From contig NZ_CP018632.1 of the NCBI RefSeq assembly GCF_002215215.1, positions 6,754,501 to 6,818,500 on the forward strand: a stretch of DNA of 64,000 nt. Direction: 5' to 3'. This document shows, in pieces, positions 37,713 to 47,175 of this stretch. The translations under genes and the position numbers were made by a program. Position 1 is the first letter of the stretch. Each line of letters opens with the position of its first letter. The notes below the pieces were generated by a model. That model saw only the letters and a program-made list of their open reading frames with translations. It searched no databases and was not told the origin of the DNA. The stretch comes from Granulosicoccus antarcticus IMCC3135. Lineage in GTDB: Bacteria > Pseudomonadota > Gammaproteobacteria > Granulosicoccales > Granulosicoccaceae.

Positions 37713-37953
37713 CAGGGTAATTCGCCCGCAATTATCTGAAAAACAAGCCTAAACACTGAGGCAATCACCCTTCTGAAAATATCCAAATATTAATGTTTAT
37801 GCCACATTTGATACTTGTGGCTAACTTTGTCTTCAAACGTTCACCAGTTCACCTTATCCGGCATGAATTCTGCGACACAGTTTTTTACGTTTCTCGCTCA
37901 TCTAACGTTTGAGCTGGAATATCGATTTCGAAGTACGTCAAGGAAACAATGCC

Positions 37954-40443
37954 ATGGGAATACGCGCAAAGCTCGTTCTCTGTCTGTTGGCAGTATTGCT
38001 ACCGATAGTTGCCGTCAGTCTCGTCACAATCAATCTGCTGGAAAACCAACTGGTCGAGCGCACAGAATCGTCGTTGTCTAATACGCAACGTCTGGAAGCG
38101 GCTCGCATCAACGAAATTCTGACTACATATGCCCAAGACGCCAGAAATCTGGCCTCTGACACGCATGTCAAAGAATTCGTCGATGCATCCAATGAATTCC
38201 GTCAGGCCCGACTCGCTGGCCATGACACGAGCACACTGTTGAATACCAGCATTGGTGGCATTGACGGCATAGCGATCATTGACCTTGCCAGCGATTGGCC
38301 ACTCCAGCAACTCGCTCTGGCACTGCAGAGAAAAGCAGGTATCGTCGGTTCCAATATCGTTGAGTTGAGAATTGTCGACATAACGGGCAAGACGCTGGGC
38401 GAAACCATGGGATATACCTGGGAGCCTATCGACTCTGATTTGCTAACGCGATCCATCAACACGGTAAAGACCTCTTTCGGCGAGGCATTTCTCAGCGTGA
38501 GCGATCAAACAAGACTGGGAATCGTATCGCCTATCATCGCTAATAGTGGTGAAGTGGTTGGCGCACTGATGCTGGAAACCCGGCTCAACCCCATTGTCGA
38601 TCTGATTTCAAAACACGAACAGGTCAGCAAGAGCAGCGAAGCCCATATCGCGCAGCCCATGCTAAACGGCGATGCTCAGTTCCTGACGGAGCTACGATTC
38701 GACCGTACTTCAGCATTCAGCAAGATCATTCCCAAGTCTAAAAACCTGCCCATCAATCAGGCCTTGGATGCGCCACGTGGACGTATCTTGCATGCTCGGG
38801 ATTATCGCGGCGTAGACAGTATCCTGGCCATAGAAACCATACCGGCTACCGGCTGGGGCCTGGTTGTCAAAGTTGACACCTCCGAAGCCTTTGGTCCGGT
38901 CAACGAACTACGCCACGTGCTGATGATCACGACTTTCTCCTCCATCGCCTTTGTACTGGTGTGCTACATGTTTTGCCTGGTGCCCATTGCCCAGCGGCTC
39001 AAACGCACGGCGGCAGCCGCACACAAGATAATGAGTGGTGATCTCACTACGCGTGTCAACGATTTCGCACAGGATGAAATCGGCAATCTGGCCAGAACCA
39101 TCGATACCCTGGCAAGGGATCTGGAGTCTGACCAGCAAATTCGCACGGAAGTGGAAGCTCGATTACGACATCAGGCATTGCACGATGAACTCACCGGCCT
39201 GCTTAATCGCAAGTACGCCAACAATGTGATCGAGCAGCTTAATAACGATAGACAGAGCCAGCACTCAGTCATGTTTCTGGACCTGAATGGCTTCAAGGAT
39301 GTCAACGATCTGTATGGACATGCTGCGGGCGATGAAGTACTGATCACCGTTTCACAGAGACTTTCAGATCAGATCGGCGACGGTGTCACTCTGGCACGCT
39401 GGGGTGGAGACGAATTTGTGGTGATTCTGCCCGGCTGCGGCGAAGCTGCTGCCACCGAGACTGCCTTGTCACTGCATTGCGCTTTCGACGAAGCCATCAC
39501 TACCAGCAAGGGCTTGCACCAGCTCAGTTGCAGCATCGGTCTTGCGACATCCAGTGAAACAAAGTCTCTGGACGATGTACTGATGGAGGCTGACATCCTG
39601 ATGTACGAACAAAAGAAGGCAAAGCAGAACGCACGCTCCAGAGGCAGCATGGCGACAAGAACCGTGGAGCGCGCCCTCAAGGAAGATCGACTGGAGATCT
39701 GGTTTCAGCCCATCGTCTCGTTCAAGCGCCCTGGAACCTATGCACTGGCTGGAGCAGAAGCATTCGTTCGTATCCGCTCTCGCGATGGCGGCATCGTGCT
39801 GCCACAGGATTTCATGAACGATGTCGAGTCTATTGAATTGGGGACAGAGCTGGACAGGCGGGTACTTACTCGAGCTCTGAGCTCCCTGGCCCGCTGGCGC
39901 GCATCAGGTGTTGTCGGTGAAGACTTCCGTCTGTCGCTCAACCTTACCGCCCATTCATTGAATGAGCCTGAGTTCAGCGCCACACTGCAAAATCAGTTAA
40001 AGGCCTCCGCTGTCAAACCCGAGCAGGTGATTATCGAACTGCCGCCCAACGCAGCCGTTGACCCACTGCTTCTGGCGCACCTGCGCATGCTGGGTGTCGC
40101 TGTCGCACTCGACAAGCTGGGCACTGACCCCATGAACCTGGGACACACTGCAAGGCTACAGCCGGATATCGCGAAAATTGATCGACGCCTGCTCAGTGAC
40201 GCCATTGTTGCACCGCATGTCGTGTCCATCTGTGAGGAGCGCAGACTTGACATCATCGTCGAGGGAGTTGAGACCCGCGAGCAGATGGCAGCACTGCACA
40301 ACCTGGGCGTCACCTACTTTCAGGGGTATCTTTTCGACAGACCACAACGTGGCGTGGATTTTATAACCCGCTGGGGAAAGTCTTCATCCCCCAGTGTTGG
40401 TGAGCGATTGAATCGGGATGTATCGCTACGACTCGCCGGATGA
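37954..40443 (+). CDS. Membrane sensor with HAMP, GGDEF and degenerate EAL domains
   Basis: 829 residues from ATG 37954, with AGGA 9 bases upstream. Helix 1 is LVLCLLAVLLPIVAVSLVTI, followed by a 300-residue periplasmic Cache-like sensor, helix 2 (MITTFSSIAFVLVCYMFCLV) and HAMP to about 390. The GGDEF domain has an intact GGDEF at 484-488 and no RxxD inhibitory site (QIGD in its place). The EAL domain has EAF at 602-604, NLT, IELPP, LDKLG at 719-723 instead of LDDFG, KID at 741 and EGVE at 770. Diguanylate cyclase activity is likely. c-di-GMP hydrolysis is unlikely because the second Asp of DDFG is Lys; the EAL part may bind c-di-GMP instead. Its 3' end overlaps the convergent ABC permease gene by 18 bases. 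Confidence 0.9.
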   Translation: MGIRAKLVLCLLAVLLPIVAVSLVTINLLENQLVERTESSLSNTQRLEAARINEILTTYAQDARNLASDTHVKEFVDASNEFRQARLAGHDTSTLLNTSIGGIDGIAIIDLASDWPLQQLALALQRKAGIVGSNIVELRIVDITGKTLGETMGYTWEPIDSDLLTRSINTVKTSFGEAFLSVSDQTRLGIVSPIIANSGEVVGALMLETRLNPIVDLISKHEQVSKSSEAHIAQPMLNGDAQFLTELRFDRTSAFSKIIPKSKNLPINQALDAPRGRILHARDYRGVDSILAIETIPATGWGLVVKVDTSEAFGPVNELRHVLMITTFSSIAFVLVCYMFCLVPIAQRLKRTAAAAHKIMSGDLTTRVNDFAQDEIGNLARTIDTLARDLESDQQIRTEVEARLRHQALHDELTGLLNRKYANNVIEQLNNDRQSQHSVMFLDLNGFKDVNDLYGHAAGDEVLITVSQRLSDQIGDGVTLARWGGDEFVVILPGCGEAAATETALSLHCAFDEAITTSKGLHQLSCSIGLATSSETKSLDDVLMEADILMYEQKKAKQNARSRGSMATRTVERALKEDRLEIWFQPIVSFKRPGTYALAGAEAFVRIRSRDGGIVLPQDFMNDVESIELGTELDRRVLTRALSSLARWRASGVVGEDFRLSLNLTAHSLNEPEFSATLQNQLKASAVKPEQVIIELPPNAAVDPLLLAHLRMLGVAVALDKLGTDPMNLGHTARLQPDIAKIDRRLLSDAIVAPHVVSICEERRLDIIVEGVETREQMAALHNLGVTYFQGYLFDRPQRGVDFITRWGKSSSPSVGERLNRDVSLRLAG

Positions 40444-42417
40444 TTCTGGCATAACGCTGCTGGCGGCGCTTCCACGCCGCCAGCTTTCGTAGTAGTAGCG
40501 AGCATCAGCAGAAGGCGTAAAACCCAACTGGAAGCGGAATCGATCGCCAGCGATGGCGTAGTCTGGTATCAGAAATTCGACTCTCTGATCACCCTGCTCA
40601 CCTGTCATCTGCCCTTTGAAAACCGGATCGACCCCACCTGCCAACTGTGTTGAAATGCCTCCGATACGCACGATAAATCGCGCAGGAGATATCAGCTCTT
40701 CCGGTTTGGAGCCAGCCTCCCCCTCGTCATTATCAGCGTCGTTCACAGCTGCATTTTCCGCTTGCGATTCTGCGGGCTTGAGCCGGGCTGTCAATCTGAC
40801 CTGCCGGGTGTCTGGATCACGCTGGATAACGACATCCGAAAACTCTGGATAATGTCGCCCGTCCACTTCTTGATACAGCTCACTCATCTGCTGGCGCCAC
40901 GTTGCATTGACTGTATCCAGATCACAGCCGATTGCGCGAGTTGTATCTCTCCAGAAGATAGCTGCTGGCAAATCGCGAACCGCACCTTCTCTGGAGCTTG
41001 CACGCAGAAAGTCACCCAATGATGACAAGCCGCAAGTATCAACCATGGCACGAGTCCATAAATCACCCAGACTATAATGCAACTCTGCATCAAACTTCTG
41101 TGCAAACCCTGCCGAATCTATCAGATCGTCGAAGCGAATCTTCTGCCGCTGCCAGGCAACGCTGGCCAGCTCCCAGTTGCTACGCCGACGCTCGTTTTCC
41201 GGCACAACTTCGAAAGAGGTATATTGCGCCATACCTTCAATGAAAAATTTGGCAGCCGCGTAATTTTCAGCCAACGCCCGTTCGGATTCCACCGCCTGCA
41301 AAACGTGTGCAGTCTCGTGACTGAGCACTCGACGTTGTGAGACATCTTCACTAAATGCATCCAGGTCCATCTGGATCTTTTTCCACTTGGCAAGCCCTGC
41401 CGCATGCTCACTGCTGGCAGACAGATCAACACGAATCTTCGGAAGATTGCTCACCCCCAGAATCTCACCCAGAGCCTGCAGATCATCCTCGGCATGCTCG
41501 GCTATATACCCCACTACTTGCTCACGTTTGACGTCATAGACAAAGCGATAATGCTCCGTCGCTGTGACAGTCAGACTTTCACCTTCGGCCTTGCCCGTGT
41601 CGACACCGATCCGATAAGCCAGCATCAGTCCCAGCCCCAGAAACCCGACGATACTGAACAGGACATTCACCACCCGCATGCCCCGTGACGAGCTGGGTTT
41701 GCCAGACGTACTGGAGTCGGTACGATTCCACAGTCGATAGGCGATCAGCAGCATGAGAAGTGCAATGCCGGTATGAATTGCCAGAGCATCTTTGTTGACG
41801 ATCAGCGAGGAGCCCTGATATTCATTAGACAGGAGACTGAAGATGCTCCAGTTACCGGATGTACCCAGTGCGCTTTCAGCCCACATCAACCCGACCAGGT
41901 AAAGTCCGTAGATAACCAGTCCAAGCGTGCGGAACCAGGACAGCAGCACGCCGTGAGACAGAATGATGAACATGAACAGGCAATCACGCCAAAGCAGAGT
42001 TGCCCACACCTGCGTGTAGAACAACCCGCCTATGGATTCCGGATTACTTGTCAGCAACGCCCAGTCGATTCCATAGCTCAGTATGTTGATAAGACACAGC
42101 AGTATCCAGGCAGCGGCAACCTTGGCAATGAATACAGCCTTGCGTGACACCGGCAAGGCACGCAGAAAGTCAATCGTCGCATCATCATGCTCCCGAGGGA
42201 ACAGGCTATAGGCTGTCACCAATGCCAGCAGGACCAGAAACACAGCCACAGCAGCATTACTGCTGTATTCACAATAACCTTCGCACCAGCCCCCGAACGT
42301 TTTCTCATCCGCACGCTCGGTAAAGAACTGCATGGCGTACCCAAGCACCAGTACCGCCAGCCACAAGTAGGCAATGGGTAGTAATTGTCTCAGTTCTTTG
42401 GCTATCAAGCGGATCAT
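40426..42417 (-). CDS. ABC-2 type permease fused to a gluzincin-like peptidase domain (intact HExxH)
   Basis: 663 residues. Six membrane helices fill residues 10-270 (for example LLPIAYLWLAVLVLGYAM and VLFSIVGFLGLGLMLAYRIG). A soluble domain then has HETAH at 367-371 and a third possible zinc ligand at Glu394 in FFIEGMAQYTSFE, the spacing of peptidase-MA/gluzincin domains. A beta-rich C-terminal region (residues 510-650) is interrupted by an acidic, low-complexity linker. The start overlaps the stop of its paralogue by 4 bases. It probably pairs with the ATPase and the second permease as an exporter that may process its substrate outside the membrane. Substrate unknown. Confidence 0.8.
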   Translation of the reverse strand: MIRLIAKELRQLLPIAYLWLAVLVLGYAMQFFTERADEKTFGGWCEGYCEYSSNAAVAVFLVLLALVTAYSLFPREHDDATIDFLRALPVSRKAVFIAKVAAAWILLCLINILSYGIDWALLTSNPESIGGLFYTQVWATLLWRDCLFMFIILSHGVLLSWFRTLGLVIYGLYLVGLMWAESALGTSGNWSIFSLLSNEYQGSSLIVNKDALAIHTGIALLMLLIAYRLWNRTDSSTSGKPSSSRGMRVVNVLFSIVGFLGLGLMLAYRIGVDTGKAEGESLTVTATEHYRFVYDVKREQVVGYIAEHAEDDLQALGEILGVSNLPKIRVDLSASSEHAAGLAKWKKIQMDLDAFSEDVSQRRVLSHETAHVLQAVESERALAENYAAAKFFIEGMAQYTSFEVVPENERRRSNWELASVAWQRQKIRFDDLIDSAGFAQKFDAELHYSLGDLWTRAMVDTCGLSSLGDFLRASSREGAVRDLPAAIFWRDTTRAIGCDLDTVNATWRQQMSELYQEVDGRHYPEFSDVVIQRDPDTRQVRLTARLKPAESQAENAAVNDADNDEGEAGSKPEELISPARFIVRIGGISTQLAGGVDPVFKGQMTGEQGDQRVEFLIPDYAIAGDRFRFQLGFTPSADARYYYESWRRGSAASSVMPESSGES

Positions 42418-44342
42418 TGGATCGTCAAACGTTCAGCATGCAACCGTATTGGCTGATGAAATACAGGGCCTTCGTAATCCAGTGCAAAGTAGACTCGATC
42501 ACCTGGTGAGTAGTAGCTGTCCAACACATGCGCCTTCATGTCAGTCCGACACGCGGCAATATCTTCGTATTCATCGCTGACTTCCAGCTCTGTATCGAAG
42601 GGACCAATGTAGTCGTGTTTCATGATGCATTTCCCGCTCAGCCGCGACAGATCTGTCTGCAGGTTCAAGGTGCTGGTTGCTGGCTCATACCAGGCCTCGA
42701 CCTGCTGCGCCCCTTCGGCCGTACGCCCCATACTCAAACGTCCTGTCAGCGCAGGAATGGAGGACAGATAGCGCTGCACCGATTCATCATCGCGCTGCGC
42801 AAGCAGCCAGGCCTGCCAGGCTGTCTGAAACGATTCTATCGGCATGCCCAGCACCTTCTCCAGTCGCAAGCCAACTTTCACACGCCGGTCCTTAAGGCTA
42901 CCGATAGTATTGCCGGCAACCGGACGAACCAGAAATTCATTAGCCAGGGCCAGTACCTTTTCACGTCCCTGACTCTGCTCCAGATACATCATTGCCGCCC
43001 ATGCCAGACTCTCCGCACTGGGGTACGAAAATCTATCGGCGCTCAGCTGCCAGCGTGTGATCAGCTGTGCGGCCGCAGGCTCTGTCTCCAGTACCCATAG
43101 AGCACGTGCTACAAGCTCAGCCTGATGCTCAGGGTTGAGGCCATCTGCTCCATGCTCTACCCACCAGCGAGTAAACCCATCAAGCACCCAATGATAGGGT
43201 TCGAACATTGCACGCCCACCGGTCTGAGCACTGAGCACTCCATGCAGGATGACGGAGTCCAGAATGGCGTCATCGTAGCTATCATGCTGCAACCAGTTAG
43301 CCGTAATGAAGACCCCATCGGCGGTCGCATAGTCGAATTCATGCGGCTTGCGTTCCGGAGCCAGCGCCAGTTTGACATCAGGCATCTGCGCTATTCCCAA
43401 TGATGCCTGCAGCGAACTCAGCGACTTGCTCAAGCGCTGCGCCAGTCTCTGGGCCGAAGCCTCATAGTCATCTTCCAGATACAACACCGACACGGCAGGA
43501 TCGCTCATCCGCACCACGTATTCACTGGAAAACTCCACCGGCTCACGGCTGTTCTTTTCCAGCAGACTTGTCCAGATTGCCAGCCCCGACGCCGCCAGTA
43601 CTCCCAGTGCCACATAGTCGCGTCGCGTCATGGGTTTGGCAAGACGTTCAACCACTGAGCCTTCGCCTACGCGTGTCAGGATAAAACCTGCGAGGGTGAA
43701 CATCAGTGCCATGAAGATCGTACCCAGCATGTCACACCAGGGCACAAGGTCTCGTTCGAAGACAAACAATTGATCATCCATCAACCCGAACGGTGCAACA
43801 CGTCCCGAGTCAATACCCGGATACCAGGCAATCAATGCAATCAAGGCTGCACTGACCAGATACAAGGCAATACGCAAGTGACCACACAGAGAAAAACAGA
43901 AGACAACACTCCAGTAGAGTGAGGTCATGATCAGTGTCTTGCCGATGATCAGCAGTACGTAATCCTGCGTGACATCATCTGCAATGCCAGCCTCATGAGC
44001 TGCCATCAACACCATGACTACTGCCAGTGTGGCCAGGTAGAACCACCCCAGCAAAAATTTGAGTAACAGTGGCAGGGTCGGACCGACGGGCAATGCCTCG
44101 ACAAACAGTCGTGTGCCACTCAGATATTCGCGCACAATCAGGCGATTACCGACGATCAGAGCGATAAGCGGCAAAAAGCTCATCAGAGCAAATCGCACTA
44201 TCTCGAACGGACTCATGCTGTAGGGAGCTTCGCTATTCCAGGCGAGCAACAACAACACCATGGCCAATGCACCGCCACCGAGAAACACAGCCGCCAGGCG
44301 GTGTTCGCGAATATCCTTGCCTAACAGGGAGCTGAGCGCCAT
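42414..44342 (-). CDS. ABC-2 type permease fused to a pseudo-peptidase domain
   Basis: 642 residues with the same layout as the downstream paralogue: helices in residues 15-265, then a soluble domain and a C-terminal beta-rich part ending EGPVFHQPIRLHAERLTIQ. The position equivalent to HExxH reads HGVLS (367-371) and the third ligand Glu is Asp388 in HWVLDGFTRWWVEHG. The first His is kept but the catalytic Glu and second His are lost, so it should be inactive as a peptidase. It may act as a structural or substrate-binding partner. It lies 8 bases behind the ATPase gene. Confidence 0.78.
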   Translation of the reverse strand: MALSSLLGKDIREHRLAAVFLGGGALAMVLLLLAWNSEAPYSMSPFEIVRFALMSFLPLIALIVGNRLIVREYLSGTRLFVEALPVGPTLPLLLKFLLGWFYLATLAVVMVLMAAHEAGIADDVTQDYVLLIIGKTLIMTSLYWSVVFCFSLCGHLRIALYLVSAALIALIAWYPGIDSGRVAPFGLMDDQLFVFERDLVPWCDMLGTIFMALMFTLAGFILTRVGEGSVVERLAKPMTRRDYVALGVLAASGLAIWTSLLEKNSREPVEFSSEYVVRMSDPAVSVLYLEDDYEASAQRLAQRLSKSLSSLQASLGIAQMPDVKLALAPERKPHEFDYATADGVFITANWLQHDSYDDAILDSVILHGVLSAQTGGRAMFEPYHWVLDGFTRWWVEHGADGLNPEHQAELVARALWVLETEPAAAQLITRWQLSADRFSYPSAESLAWAAMMYLEQSQGREKVLALANEFLVRPVAGNTIGSLKDRRVKVGLRLEKVLGMPIESFQTAWQAWLLAQRDDESVQRYLSSIPALTGRLSMGRTAEGAQQVEAWYEPATSTLNLQTDLSRLSGKCIMKHDYIGPFDTELEVSDEYEDIAACRTDMKAHVLDSYYSPGDRVYFALDYEGPVFHQPIRLHAERLTIQ

Positions 44343-44350
44343 GAGTATCG

Positions 44351-45301
44351 CTACGCGTTAGCTACAACAGCGATAAAGACGTCTTCCAGCGACATGGAGT
44401 CGTGTCGCCAGCCCGGAGCCAGAAGAATTTCATGCGATGCCAGAACCTCTTGTGAGAATTGCAGACTGACCACCCAACGCCCCTGTCGCTCACCTTCCTT
44501 GAGCACACGCAGTCTTTGCCGGGAGAACTCACCGGGCATGGAACCTGGGATGTAATCCTGCATGGCAATGGACCATGTTCCGATACTGTTGCGTAGAGGA
44601 TCCAGCTCACCATCGTAGACAGTTCGACCGGACTCAACGATACCGATGCGATCTGCCACCGCTTCGATTTCATCAATCAGATGAGTGGAGAAGAAAGTGG
44701 TCGCACCATCCTGCATGGTTTGCTCTCTGACCAGGTCAAGAAACTCACGACGTGCAACCGGATCCATACCCGCCGTAGGCTCATCCAGTATCAGCAACTG
44801 AGGTCGCGTGGACAAAGCCAGGGTCAGGGCCAGTTTGGCTTTCATGCCCCCGGAGAATGTGCCGATGCGACGACCAGGTGGTAATTCGAAATCTGTCATC
44901 AGCTTCTGATAACGCTTTTCATCCCAACGCGGATAGAAGCCACGTACGAAGCGCGACAACACCTTGGGTGTCATCCACGGATACATATTCTGTTCCTGAG
45001 CCACGTAGCCGATTCGCTGCCGGATGCCGACAACATCAGAATGCAAACTCTTGCCGAACACATTGATATGGCCAGCATCGCAACGAAGAATACCCATGAG
45101 TATTCGGATTGCCGTAGACTTTCCAGCACCATTACGGCCCAGAAACCCAAATACTTCCCCTGGATAGACGGCCAGAGACAAGCCATCCAGCACCGTCAGG
45201 GAACCGAAAGACTTGCGCACATCCTGCAGGGCCAGTACGGGAGTACCTGCCGTGCGGTGATTGATATTTAACGAGGGCTCATCAGCCAGATCGATCATCA
45301 T
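44351..45301 (-). CDS. ABC transporter ATP-binding subunit
   Basis: About 316 residues from ATG 45301 (the frame is open to 45382 but the upstream part overlaps the divergent gene). Walker A is GRNGAGKST, the Q loop YVAQEQNMYPW, the signature FSGGMKAKLALTLAL, Walker B LLILDEPTAGMDP and the switch His in FFSTHLIDEIE. The C-terminal extension suits drug/lipid exporters of the ABC-2 (CcmA/YadG) type. It heads the three-gene operon with the two peptidase-like permeases. Confidence 0.9.
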   Translation of the reverse strand: MMIDLADEPSLNINHRTAGTPVLALQDVRKSFGSLTVLDGLSLAVYPGEVFGFLGRNGAGKSTAIRILMGILRCDAGHINVFGKSLHSDVVGIRQRIGYVAQEQNMYPWMTPKVLSRFVRGFYPRWDEKRYQKLMTDFELPPGRRIGTFSGGMKAKLALTLALSTRPQLLILDEPTAGMDPVARREFLDLVREQTMQDGATTFFSTHLIDEIEAVADRIGIVESGRTVYDGELDPLRNSIGTWSIAMQDYIPGSMPGEFSRQRLRVLKEGERQGRWVVSLQFSQEVLASHEILLAPGWRHDSMSLEDVFIAVVANA

Positions 45302-45365
45302 GCATGCCATCAGATGCGAATGTTTATAATAGTACGCCAAAGCAGACCTGCCGGAGCTCCTAGCA

Positions 45366-45983
45366 ATGCCCAACACGTTCAACTTCTCGTGCCAGTGCCG
45401 AACTTTAAAAGGTACGGTTGAGCTGCCTGATATGCGATCTCTGACACGCCTCGTCTGTTACTGCGAGGACTGTCAAGCCTACGCACGACACCTGAAGCCC
45501 AGCGAACCGGTACTCGGACCGCACGGTGGCACTGATTTTGTGCAGGTGTCACCCGCTCATTTTCACATCAAACGTGGCATGGAAAAACTGGGTAACCTGC
45601 GTCTGAGCGAGTCGGGCCTCTACCGCTGGCATGCCACCTGTTGTAATACACCACTTTGTAATACACCCCCGAACCCATCCATGCCCTTCGTCGGTTTGAT
45701 CACCAACAATCTGGTGTGTAACCAGAGCACGCTGGCCAACAAGGTTGGCCCTGTCAGACTGGGTGTCTGCGCCGGCTCCCAATACCCTATCAGTGCTGAT
45801 TGGCCGGTCGCCAGGAACTTCGGTTTCAAAGCCCTGACCCGCACGCTGCTCAATATCGGACGCTGGCGCATTGCCGGTGATCACACCCGTTCAACTCTGA
45901 TTGACGCCGAGACCGGCAAGCCGGTGATTGAACCCTATACGCTCAATGAGACAGAGCGCAAAGAGCTTTACACCACAGCCTGA
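45366..45983 (+). CDS. GFA/CENP-V-like zinc-binding protein (DUF6151 type)
   Basis: 205 residues. The N-terminal CQC (10-12), CYCEDC and a later CCNTPLCNTPP cluster fit the glutathione-dependent formaldehyde-activating (GFA/Mss4-like) zinc fold; TPPNPSMPFVGL is typical of the DUF6151 branch. The second Cys in CNTPLCNTPP is at a place where many homologues have Gly; two copies of TGTAATACACC (45642 and 45657) encode it. Enzyme activity is not established for this group. Divergent from the ABC operon (64-bp gap). Confidence 0.7.
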   Translation: MPNTFNFSCQCRTLKGTVELPDMRSLTRLVCYCEDCQAYARHLKPSEPVLGPHGGTDFVQVSPAHFHIKRGMEKLGNLRLSESGLYRWHATCCNTPLCNTPPNPSMPFVGLITNNLVCNQSTLANKVGPVRLGVCAGSQYPISADWPVARNFGFKALTRTLLNIGRWRIAGDHTRSTLIDAETGKPVIEPYTLNETERKELYTTA

Positions 45984-46030
45984 CTTCGCAGACAGCAGCT
46001 GAGCTGCCAAAATGACAGCTGCCAAGCCCC

Positions 46031-47068
46031 TCAACGGTCGTTAAAGCCACTGACCTTGCGAATGATATAACCGCCTGAGCGATCATCCAGTTCCATGCTC
46101 AGATACCCTCTGGATTGTGCTTCTTCGAGCATCTTGCCGAATGAATCAAAACCATAGTAGCTTTCGTTGAATCCGGGGCGGCGTCGCTTCAGAGTCTGCT
46201 TGATCATCGAGCCCCAGAGCTTGTCGTTGCCATCGCGATCAATACTCAGTGCAAGGGCGGTTTCCACCACCAGCTCGAGCCCTTCGAGCATCAGCTCTTC
46301 GCCGCCATCACTATCATCGGCAGCGCCAGTATCGTCAGCGGCATCGTCAGTTCCCGCATCTACGGGTACTTCAGCCACTACCACCTCAACGGCTTTGCCT
46401 CGCTTGCGACGTCCCTTGGGCGGCGTCTCAGTCGCAGCGACAGCAACCTCCTTGAGCTGGGCGACATCAACGTCCATCTCCTGAGTCGCATCAGCGGCCT
46501 CATTAGCAGTCGTGGACTCATCCTTGCTCTTGGTGGCTCGCACAGCACGCTTCTTGGCGCGCTTGCGTGTCGGTTGCTTGCGCTCCAACTCGCGCACCAG
46601 ATCATCGTAGTATATAAACTCATCGCAGTTATTGATCAGCAGGTCTGATGTGGAGTTCTTGACCCCGACACCAATAACTGTTTTGGCATTCTCGCGCAGT
46701 TTGGAAACCAGCGGCGAAAAGTCAGAATCACCACTGATAATGACAAATGTATCAACGTGGGACTTGGTGTAACACAGGTCCAGTGCGTCCACCACCATGC
46801 GGATATCGGCTGAATTCTTGCCCGACTGCCGTACATGCGGGATATCGATCAGCTCGAAGGATGCCTCATGCATGGGCACCTTGAAATCCTTGTAACGATT
46901 CCAGTCGCAGTAGGCCTTCTTGACCACAATACTGCCCTTCACCAATAGTTTTTCAAGAATGAAGCTGATATCGAACTTCTGATACTTTGCGTCCCTGACA
47001 CCAAGAGCGATATTTTCGAAATCGCAGAACAGGGCAAGTTTTTTGTTATCGTCAGACGAACCTGTCAT
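46031..47068 (-). CDS. NYN-domain ribonuclease-like protein with C-terminal OST-HTH/LOTUS-like domain
   Basis: 345 residues. The N-terminal NYN/PIN-like domain (9-165) keeps the acidic residues in LFCDFENIA (Asp16), NSADIRMVVDALD (Asp88, Asp94) and ISGDSDFSPL (Asp114, Asp116). A 100-residue low-complexity linker, first Lys/Arg-rich then acidic (residues 165-270), leads to a C-terminal LOTUS-like domain (LWGSMIKQTLKRRRPGFNESYYGFDSFGKMLEEAQSRGYLSM). The family is a predicted metal-dependent RNase with an RNA-binding module; the RNA target is unknown. Single gene. Confidence 0.85.
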   Translation of the reverse strand: MTGSSDDNKKLALFCDFENIALGVRDAKYQKFDISFILEKLLVKGSIVVKKAYCDWNRYKDFKVPMHEASFELIDIPHVRQSGKNSADIRMVVDALDLCYTKSHVDTFVIISGDSDFSPLVSKLRENAKTVIGVGVKNSTSDLLINNCDEFIYYDDLVRELERKQPTRKRAKKRAVRATKSKDESTTANEAADATQEMDVDVAQLKEVAVAATETPPKGRRKRGKAVEVVVAEVPVDAGTDDAADDTGAADDSDGGEELMLEGLELVVETALALSIDRDGNDKLWGSMIKQTLKRRRPGFNESYYGFDSFGKMLEEAQSRGYLSMELDDRSGGYIIRKVSGFNDR

Positions 47069-47175
47069 AAAAGATAAACCGTAATGCTCTCAGAAGACCT
47101 GAGGTCTTTCATGATACCTGAGGCCAACTGACAGCCTCGCCTACTTACACAAATACCGTGTTACCCGACCTCCAT

